The notes below the pieces were generated by a model that searched no databases, was not told where the DNA came from, and saw nothing but the letters and a program-made list of their open reading frames with translations. 64,000 nt of DNA from Cercozoa sp. M6MM. Its lineage: Eukaryota > Endomyxa: Ascetosporea. Every line of letters starts with the position of its first letter. The stretch's first letter is position 1. Positions 55,313-64,000 of the stretch are shown here, in pieces. Location: NCBI GenBank assembly GCA_040357565.1, contig JBDODJ010000041.1; one strand, written 5' to 3'. The position numbers and the translations under genes are program-made.

Positions 55313-57976
55313 ATGTTTGCTCCAAAAGACGACCTGAGCGAGGACTTTGATTTCTCCAATCGGCCGGCTGGTGGAGGGTGAGCTTTGTACGCACTTTTTC
55401 GACTGTATTTTCTTGTTTTTGCTCACTTCCCACGATTTTTAGCGGGCTGGACGCCATCTTCGCGCGTGATTCGGCCCGCGATGCGTTGCAGGATAGCGAG
55501 GTATCCGCCTTTGAGTGCTCACAGTACTATGACGCTCGGTGCGATCTGCAGGATGCGCTGCTGTTCCGCGCGCCAAAACGCGGTGGACAGACTGAAAAGC
55601 CGCCTAAAACGGAAGAAGGTGCACTTACTGACACTTTTCGTGTGTGAGCATATGTTGCTGTTGGTGTAGCTCCAGCAGTTGTAGAGACGGCGTTGCCAGA
55701 GTCACCCCAGATTTTGTACGCCTGTGCGGCGAAATGCGAGTGTGCCACGCGTAAGCCTCTTTCTTCTTCGCGTTGAGTTGTTGGAATCCATTGATTATTC
55801 TGATGGTCAGGCAACGAAACTGTCCAAATGGGACACGTTGCTGTTGCAATTCTCTCTGCCTGCAAGGTAGCATGGACCAGTTTCGTAGACATAAGTTGTG
55901 ATATAATTTGTGTAGAGCGCTCCTCAACCATCGGTGCTGTTGTACCACCCTCGCACGCGACAGCAGGTGCCTCTGTTTCGCCCTTTCGCGCTCCATGTCC
56001 ATGTTAGTTTTTAAATAGTACGCGCACATCGCAGCAAGCAACTTCAAAGCCATGCCCGGCATGGTAACGAGTTTATGTTGAATCTGGGGGAGAGGTTGGA
56101 GAGGAATCTGGGGAGAGGTTGGAGAGCGTGATGTGTCCCGCACGCAGATCAAACTGACTAACGACGCGCGCGAGTTCTGTCTGTCCTTCGACGCGCCTGC
56201 TGAGCAGGAACAGAGTGTGTTCGCTACCCTCGTCATGCACCTGTTGGTAGGTTTGGAACACCAGAGTCCTGTGGAAGGATATGCGGCTTATATTGTACTA
56301 GGCACTGCAAGTCGCACAAACGAGGAAAGCCGTGCAGATCCAATTGACACCGGCCACATCGACTCGTGGTATTAAGCGCTTTATTTTTTTACTGAGTGAT
56401 TGGGTCTACAACACTTTGTGTGTGCATCGCAGTGGTCAAGCAAGGCGACCGTGCGCATGTGCGTGTCATGGGTGGTACCCAGTTCCCTATGTGTGCGTGT
56501 CTGTTGATTGACACACTGTCTGCAGAAGTGAGCGGTGGGGTCACCAAGCTTGAGCACTCCAAGGACGGTACCTTTGTCTTGATGTGGCATTATGAGCGAG
56601 AAAAACACACGTGCTGACACAGCTCCCCGAGTGGAGAAGGTGGCACTCACCGACGATGACGACAGTGAACAACCCTCCTGGCTCCCACACCTGCTGGGGT
56701 ACGTTCCACTTCCTGCCTCTGTTTGTTCTCCAGTTACCCTTAGCCCCCCTCCTACAGATGTTCACGTGCACAACAGGTGGTGGTGGCCTTGCCCACATCA
56801 CAGGGTTGCGCTGCCACGTGGTTGAATGTGCTCAAGGTACCCATGTCTACCGCGCCACTCTTTTTGGTTGTGTACTCGATCGTGTGAGTAGGTTGGCCGT
56901 CCGCGTGCCAACACGAGTGCCACAACGCAGGAGGAGTCTGCACCGAGTATTTCGACCGAACAGTCGGTCGAGCAGCCGCAGCAACCTCGGCAACCGCAAC
57001 CGCAAAAGCCACAACAAAAACAACCAACGCAACAACCGCAACAACAACCAACGCAACAACCGCAAAAACAACCCAAACAACAGGAGCAGCAGCAAGTTGC
57101 ACCAACTCCCAGCACTGTCGACACACCAGTCAACGCGCTTACTGTTCAACGCAGCAACGGGCAGCACCAGGAGATTATGGTATCGCTTTACCTTGACCCT
57201 CCAGTCTTACCCTCTCTTCCCTCTGTGTCTTCACCCCTACACGTTACCTTCAGGACAAACTGAGCGCGCTGTCGGCGCAGGTGGCCAAGTTCAACGTGCT
57301 CGACATCAACGCGCAGTGGATGAAGCAGGTACTGCACGCCTGTCTCTCGGTTAAGATGGGGCTATGTTCTTGTTTAGATGCAAGAAATGAACGCCCAGTG
57401 GATCCATGCTAACAGTGCCAACAGCAGCAAGAACGACAACAACAGCGCCAACGACTCGGTTTCCAGGGAGGAGCACGAGCGAGTATTGCTTTCACACTCC
57501 CGTGTTCTCCTTTGCACATCGTGTTCTATGCCTTGCTTCCAGATGCAACAGCAAGCGCGTGAGAAAATGCAACGTTTGAAAACGCAAGCACGCGAGGCTG
57601 CTCAGCAGGTGTGCTTCCATCTTCGACTTCTTTATTGGCCTCTTTGGATTCATCTTTGCGACCTGGTAGATGTACAACGATGGCAAGGAAGCTGGTCGCA
57701 ACGAGGCAGCCAGGGAACTCGTATGGCTTGCTTTCTCTCTGCTTTCAGTCCGTGTGTGCTGCATGAGAGTGACTCTATTGCATGTGTTTCGCAGGCAATG
57801 ATGCGCGACCAGTTACGTGCGCTGGCGGATGCAGTACGTCCTCCTCTTTGGCCCTGCTGGAAGTCCTTCCCGAAGATGTTTTTGGTTTATGATTTGTGCA
57901 GGTGCGTTCCTCTTGCAGCAGCGCTGATGCGGATGCAATCTTTCGGCAGACTAAGCAGTCCCTGTCTCCGTTCTGA
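55313..57976 (+). CDS. FKBP15-like (WH1 + PQ-rich linker + coiled coil) protein, low-certainty family call
   Basis: ATG at 55313: MFAPKDDLSEDFDFSNRPAG, then LDAIFARDSARDALQDSE. An N-terminal region (KLSKWDTLLLQFSLPAR, SVLLYHPRTRQQVPLFRPF, IKLTNDAREFCLSFDAPAEQ with FATLVMHL) resembles the WH1-like start of FKBP15/WAFL. VVKQGDRAHVRVMGGTQFP may be a reduced FKBP-like strand. A Pro/Gln linker follows (56960-57110: QPQQPRQPQPQKPQQKQPTQ). Then a heptad coiled coil is split over small exons: LSALSAQVAKFNVLDINAQW, MQEMNAQWIHAN, ARREEHER-type segments, QQQAREKMQRLKTQAREAAQ, DGKEAGRNEAARELAMMRDQ. It ends RQTKQSLSPF at TGA (57974-57976). FKBP15 acts in early-endosome transport on actin/microtubules; that role here is inference. 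Confidence 0.5.
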
Positions 57977-58821
57977 GAATGACAGCCATCTGTCAATGTC
58001 ACGGCCAATTGTCATGCTCAATCACGATCTTGGTCTAGTCTACCGTACTGTACTCGAATCATGAGTCTTTGAGCAGCAGCTTGGTGGGAAAACACACGAC
58101 AGCCGGAACAGACGTGGATTGTGATTAAATAATTGAAGCCCATGTGCACTAGCGCTCGTTTGAAAGGGAATGTGCTGTAACTCGACTACGCTAATTAAAA
58201 AATGGTAACCCAAGCCCCAACAATTGAATTCGGCGGATTGTTCAATGCTCAGTTGTCTGTCAGTTTACTCCTCATTGGCGTGGTTGAAACTTGGTTCTTC
58301 TGTTCAGGGCCACGGCATGCGTGCTGTGCTTCAAACTTAGCGTCCATATTACAAGATTGAGCAACATATAAGTTTGACAGAACACGAAAATACGTTCGGA
58401 GTTGAACGTACGCGATTACAAAAAAGAACGCGCACCCACCGTCAAAATGCGCACAGAGAGCTCGTGTGCGTCTGCCTATTCCGTCGCGTATCGCGACAGT
58501 CCCTCCGACGTGGGTGCCTCTTCTGATTTAACAAACCGATAAAAGCCGCACGACTCGCTGACTTCGACACGCACCGACTGGGGTGTTTTGTTTTCGACAG
58601 CGCGATTTAGAATCAGTTAATAATCCAGCACTATCCTTATTAACTGCTAGTAAATGAAGTGGGCCATAGTTCCTAAGACGCCAGAGCGTTCTCTTCTTGT
58701 TGGCCGACCGCCGAGGACAGAAATTTCGCGGTTTGCACAGTCTCGATACTTGTTAAGTACTTGTGCACTTATATAGAGACAGTACTGTATCCAGACTGCT
58801 TAGTGTCGTCCTGTAGACTAA
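57977..58821. other. Longest clean intergenic region (845 bp)
   Basis: No ORF, tRNA or snRNA signature recognised. It contains short inverted repeats (for example CGTCGCGTATCGCGACAG near 58484-58501) and an AT-rich segment before the next ATG. Probably the promoter and 5' UTR of the 58822 gene. Confidence 0.5.
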
Positions 58822-60494
58822 ATGTTCGCTTTTGGAGGTGAGGATGACTTGGTTGCTGCAATTCATGTAGTTTTTGTGTTTCAATTTTCACCCTCTGCAT
58901 GGCACAGGCGGAAACCAACGGTTATTCGGAGGTCAACAGATACCCGACGTGCCCAAAACGCCACAAGAGAGGCTGTTTCTCTCGATATTCAATGCCAATA
59001 CTGCCGTAATTTGTCCTTTCATTAATTTTTTGATTGAGAGAGCAGGTAATGGAATGATCTTTGATCTGTACAGGCCGCTGTGCGCGCCGCTGTGACGGCT
59101 TTCCGTGACGCCGGGTGCGAGTAAGCTCTGCCTGTTGCAACCAATTCTCTCCATTCACGTTGTTACTTTGATCAGAGAAACTTTGCGCGACGTGCGCAAC
59201 CACGGTCGCACGCTTCTGCAGGCGCTGCTGATGCGTTCCGCCAATATCCATCCGGTGCGATAAGCCCTTCTCTTCTCCTCTTTACCCATTTGCCTTTTAT
59301 CTCCCCTCAGCGCGATCAGCTGGTGGATGCACTGCTTACGCTCGTTGAGGAGGACAGGTAGCATATCAACCTGTATGTAGACACACTTTGTATCAGACCC
59401 TTTCGTAGCACTAAGGCTCAGATGGTCGACTGGATCGAGAATGACTCTCGCAGTGAGAAGGAGGCAGCCAAGACACAGCCTGCACCTGACCGTACCTTCG
59501 GTCAGGGCATCATGCCTGGTGGCTGTGTGCAACGTCAACCGGTACTGCAGGGAAGCCCGGGGAGGGGTATAAAGTCGAGTATTATGGGGTGCGTGTGTGT
59601 CGACGCAGGACTTTACGCAGATGCTGAACGAAGTGAACGGAATGGGTGGTGTTCTGAGTGACAAGGCGGCAGCCTTACCTCCTGCCATCGTGCTCGCATT
59701 GTAGTCTTTCTTCTATGCTGTGTTCTGCTTTGTCCTCAGCCCTGTTGTTGTTGCACAGAGTGCCAAATGGCGTCAACCCGTCGATGTTTGGAGTGTTGCG
59801 ATCGCTGCTGTCCTACGGCGGTCATGAGGCGCTGCGTCAGCTTTTCGCGGTACCCTTCCCGTAGTTTTACTATGCCCTATTAGGTATCCCGCTGTATTTG
59901 TGTGTAGCACGGAGTGCAGGCACAATCGTTTTTCCCACTGGTAACCTGCGTTGCCGCTGACTGGTACTATATAGGATATCTAGAATTAATTAGTTGGTAT
60001 GGGTATATGCGACAGGGACAAGGAAGACAGTCCGCAACACCAACTCTGCCTGAGGTAGCTGTGTTATAACATCGGGGGGGGGGGGTAACAGGGAGGTAGA
60101 CCAACAACGATGTAGCGTGCTGGAAAAACTGAGTGCCGCCGCCGTTCGTTCCATCAAAGGGAGTATTCCTGGTGTACTATTACTTTTCTGCTTTACCCCC
60201 ACCCCCATCAACCTGCCTATTTTCCTTTCTACCCTATGCAGCAAGCCAAGCATCTAGGCCCCATGCAAGTAAAGAAAAACAAGTTTGGCTAGTCGGCGGG
60301 AACACGTGTGTACGTGTGCGTGTGTGTAGCCAGGTGAGTTCTCCTCGGTGCTGCATGTGCTGCAGGATATCTCTTCACTCGCCGACCCGTATGCGGTAGC
60401 TTTGCCTCGTTTCCTTTTTTTCTTACCAGACATACTCCTCCGTGTCTGCAGCAATACCTCGTGCAGCAACAGCAGCAGCAGCAACAACAACCTC

Positions 60495-60564
<70 letters not shown>

Positions 60565-62151
60565 GCAACTACAACTGCTGCAGCAACAAGAGCAAGAGCA
60601 ACGCGAAGTGCGCGACCGCGTGACGCGCCGCCTGGCGCCGCTGCTGTGGCGTTTCGCGTCTCTGGTGCGTCTTTCTAGACTTTCCTGCGGTTTTACCCCC
60701 CCCACACCCTTATTCCCTTACTGCAGGTGCAGGAAGGCACGCAGCAGCTTCAGATCAATATCCCATGTACATTCCCTTTCCCTTATCCTCCTCTAACCTT
60801 ACACTTCCCTACCTCGGGCGTATGGGTGTGCAGTGCTGCAGTCGCAGATGCACCTGCCGCAGGATTTGAAAAACGGCGACTTTGACTCGCTCGCCGACCT
60901 GATGGATGCTGTGGTTAGTTGGCCTAGCTAATGTAAAGGGTGAAGTCGGGTCAGGCAGGGGGTAAAGGGGGATAAGTTGGAGGTAAAAGCGTGTCGATGC
61001 CAACAGAAGTCGCTAGACTCGAATTCGTTCGGAGGCAAGCATGTCCTGAAGACCCAGATCGAAAGCATCGACGTCGAGTCGGTAACGCTTTCTTTTTGGT
61101 ACCATGGGGCGGTAAGGAGGATATAAAATGCACTTAGATCACGCACAAGCTGCGACTGGTGGTTCTCAAGTCGCTAATCCACGAGGTTGCGCTCACGTAT
61201 GCTCTAGCTTTTGCCCCCCCCAGTCCTGACCCTTGTTACCCTTTATCACGCGTATAATTAGTGAGGACGAGGTGACAATGCACAAAGACGAATGTGACCG
61301 AAATGCACCGATCGAGACTGTCGACTGGGACTCTGTGGATGCCTCGCTGCGTATTTACCCCTACCCACACACACACACACATACACACACGCACACACAC
61401 ATACACCTAAACCACACACATCTTGACAGGCAACTGGTTCGACTTAGACGATGTTGAGGATCTTCTCAATGGTATCTTGGTTGTATTTGTGCGTAACCCC
61501 TGTTACCCCCTATTCCCTTCAGACGAGATAGCCAGTGCACTAGCACTGGTTGCCTTGCAAAAGAACAACATGCAAGTCGTGTTGGCACTCTGCAAGGCGG
61601 GCTACTCTGTGCTGAATGAGGTATCACTCCCCGCCTTTTACCTCCCCTACTTTCCTGATATCCATCCCTTGCACAGGAAGTGCGCATGTGGTACCATGCC
61701 GTGAGAAAGCCCAACGCCAACAATAACCGCTTTGGAAACACCTTTGGACCGTCATGTCGTCTGACAGTGTCGAAGTTCGACCTGCTGACACAGGCCTCTC
61801 TGCGCAGTGTACACAACGATGCCTCAATGCTTGCACGTCACCTCAGTGTCACCGTATGTCTCTGGAAATACCCGAGGGGTGGGTAACTGGGGATGGGCTA
61901 AATTAGAGGGTATGTATACTGTAGTCGGTACTGCATCAAGTGGCGCGCAACGACGTCGCTTTCGTTGAAGCTTTCGTCACTCGCATGCGCATGCACGGGT
62001 AGGGACAATCGGGGGGGGGGGTAAAGGTGTGTAAGACTTTGTGTGAGCAGTATCGAACTCGACTGGAACAACTGTCACAGCGACGTCGACGACTGCTCGG
62101 ACTCGACGCCACTAACACTCGTACCTTTTCCTGGGACATATTCTCACTTGA

Positions 62152-62199
<48 letters not shown>

Positions 62200-64000
62200 C
62201 AGACACTGTTGTCGCTCCAGCCGAGTAGTCATTTCGGTGGGCGTCGTAACTTGTCGATTGACCTGTCGGTACAACCTTCTCCCTGTGCATGACACACGTG
62301 CACAACACGTGCGCAGGACCTGCATGTGCTCACTGATGAGTCGATCCGCGCGGATGACGTCAAATTGTACCAGTTACTTTACCTTTGACCCTCTCCCCGT
62401 ATGCACTACGTTTCGTTTGATGAGTCGCAGGGCGGATTTGTGTCGTCGCGTCAGAGTGGCCAAGGTAGGCTTGCTCTTGTATACTCCTTACCCTTACTTC
62501 CTTTTACTCTGTACCCCACGCAGATACTGCACCGTGAGGGCGCTCGTTTTCGTGCCAGAAACTCTGTTGGCGTGCCGGCTGTCTTCCAGCGCATGCTACA
62601 TGTTGGTTGCACTTTATTCCCCCTCCCTCTTATTCCCTTTTCAATACGTTCCCTCGTGTGCACAGGTATCAACACAGGCTTCGAGCAATGAGAACACGAT
62701 CTGCCTTTTGCGCTCGATCTGGGGTACTGTGCCTCTTACTCCTCCCAGTCCTGTCCCTGTCCTTGGTATTGACATGTCCTGTAACCATACTTTGCGCAGT
62801 GCACCTGACGCCTCTGCTGCGGCAGGAGTACGGCGTCGATCTGCTCGACATGGAGCTCTCGCAGGACGCCTTGGAGATTGATATCAATGCGTATCCCCAA
62901 TTACCATACCTTGCTCTACTCCCCATTCTCTGACTGAACTGACTGACTGTGACTGTTGACTGGTGACTGGTGTAGTGCGCGACGTGTGCTATTCGAGGAC
63001 TACAACCGCATGGCCACGCAACACAATGATCGATTCCGACAGCCGCTGCAGCAGCAGCAGCAACTGCAACAACAGCAGCAACGACTGCAACAGAACGTCT
63101 TCGGCGGTGGGCCTCGGCGAGGCGTTGGTATTCGCTTCGGGCGCCCTCCGCAGAATTTCCCCCGCAACCTGCCGCCGCAGCACCGCTTGCCGCTCATCGA
63201 TGTCGACTCTGAGATCACGTAGCATTCGCTCTCAACCACTGTCGCTGATTGGTTCAAACAGTATGCTTGCTGTTACAGGTCCGTGGAACAAGTCGACAAG
63301 GTGCCTTTTGAGGACTCAACGTTCGACCTGTGGCGAGAGGACGCACGTGCTGTTGTGGAGTACGTTGCCACCCTTAAGGCTCCGGTAGCAAATCATCCTT
63401 TTTCCTAAAGCTGATACATGCACTATAAGTTGGCACGCTGTAGGAGTCACAACATCTACACAGAAACCGGTTGCTGGCAGTTTTGCCGACACAGTGGTCA
63501 GTTGTGCATTCCCAGTCTGCAGTATCTCCACACTTGATAAAGATCATTGTTGACTTGTGTCTCGCATCTTAGGTGTGTCGTGAAGAACCAACCGCGTCTG
63601 CTGCGTTTGTTGCTGCCTTTGTTTGGCCATACTGGTAGTGGTTGCCTTTTGTTCTGCTCGAATTGTCCAATGTGCTGTCTGCGAAGCCTCGCCGGATGGC
63701 GTGACGCCTCTGTCAGCCACGCTGAATTGCGATTCACCCCGACTGTCGGACTGTGCCCGTTTGATGACACTGCTGTTGCGGTAGTACACTCTGAACTGTG
63801 GTTATAGGACTGGTAGGGTGTAAAAGAACCTCGTACATGTTGGTGCAGTCAAGGTGCCACACTGCTCGACAATGCCGTATCGCTGTCGTCGGTGTCGGAG
63901 CCGCAACGACCTGGGTACACGCACATAAACAAAACAGATAGGGTGCTTTCATCGTGCGCGTGTGTGCGTGTGTGCGTGTGTGCGTGTGTGCGTGTGTGTG
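58822..64000 (+). CDS. Large Q-rich, armadillo-like helical protein, more than 25 exons (3' end outside window)
   Basis: ATG at 58822 gives MFAFGGGNQRLFGGQQIPDV after a 16-nt first exon. Exons continue with good phase: TPQERLFLSIFNANTA, TLLQALLMRSANIHPRDQLV, QMVDWIENDSRSEKEAAKTQ, VNPSMFGVLRSLLSYGGHEA with LRQLFA, FSSVLHVLQDISSLADPYA, a poly-Q exon (60460-60610), LQSQMHLPQDLKNGDFDSLA, ITHKLRLVVLKSLIHEVALT, NWFDLDDVEDLLN, ASALALVALQKNNMQVVLAL with CKAGYSVLNE, EVRMWYHAVRKPNANNNRFG, SVLHQVARNDVAFVEAFVTR, LRQEYGVDLLDMELSQDALE, a second QQQLQQQQQRLQQ run followed by FGGGPRRGVGIRFGRPPQNF, and later PRLLRLLLPLFGHT. The end is outside the window. The helical-repeat character and FG/Q patches recall scaffold or nuclear-pore-type proteins, but no family is assigned. 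Confidence 0.65.
60455..60600 (+). repeat. CAA/CAG trinucleotide tract encoding polyglutamine
   Basis: About 45 consecutive glutamine-type codons (mostly CAA) with one Pro and a few Leu, in frame within an exon that continues EQEQREVRDRVTRRLAPLLW. Confidence 0.95.

Noticed and set aside
1-64000. Bacterial or viral contamination
   Set aside because: Spliceosomal introns and eukaryotic ribosomal, splicing and checkpoint genes run across the whole window; no viral or insertion-sequence gene was recognised.

Overview
This is a nuclear DNA window from an intron-dense eukaryote. Protein-coding exons of about 10-300 bp are separated by GT...AG introns of mostly 40-150 bp, and known nuclear families (RPL10/uL16, prefoldin 2, HUS1, PPIL1, SR protein, TBC RabGAP, ADAM) can be read only after splicing. 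There are seven N runs (two of 100, five of 10), nearly all inside microsatellites, which looks like a short-read scaffold. No tRNA, rRNA, transposon, CRISPR array or prokaryotic operon was seen. The mix of an ADAM metalloprotease, a Reeler protein, an SFI1-like repeat protein, a DUF229 hydrolase and an SR protein with two zinc knuckles suggests a unicellular eukaryote of uncertain supergroup. I do not name a lineage.

Layout. 1-3.4 kb: the end of one gene, then an uncharacterised helical protein (+). 3.8-8.9 kb: prefoldin subunit 2 (-) diverging from HUS1 (+), which converges on a TBC RabGAP (-) with a small membrane protein 31 bp upstream of it. 9.4-18 kb: a secreted Reeler protein (+), two long uncharacterised minus-strand genes, and an unresolved plus-strand gene. 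18.2-25.2 kb: a membrane-anchored DUF229 hydrolase (-) diverging from a large ADP-ribosylglycohydrolase (+). 25.7-35.8 kb: an RRM/two-zinc-knuckle SR protein (-), a small secreted protein (-), and a very long minus-strand locus encoding ankyrin repeats, membrane segments, coiled coils and tandem CCCH fingers, with introns full of C-rich arrays. 36-46.2 kb: BTB protein (+), small basic protein (+), multipass membrane protein (-), RPL10 (-), and plus-strand unknowns, one with a hexapeptide minisatellite at its C-terminus. 46.6-50.5 kb: ADAM-type protease (-). 50.7-64 kb: a plus-strand run of SFI1-like, START-domain, cyclophilin PPIL1, FKBP15-like and a large Q-rich protein that leaves the window.

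The genes do not form a pathway; they are independent units packed at 30-800 bp spacing, several sharing short divergent promoter regions. What stands out is in the non-coding texture and in a few unusual architectures. Introns carry polarised TG and C-rich microsatellites. A 10-bp palindrome, TCCGCGCGGA, recurs far above chance. Several introns end in the same TAAATTTAG acceptor. The ADP-ribosylglycohydrolase has an N-myristoylation-type start and altered metal-binding motifs.

All multi-exon models were built by eye from splice signals and reading frame. Gene ends given as spans are firmer than individual internal exon borders unless exon lists are supplied.
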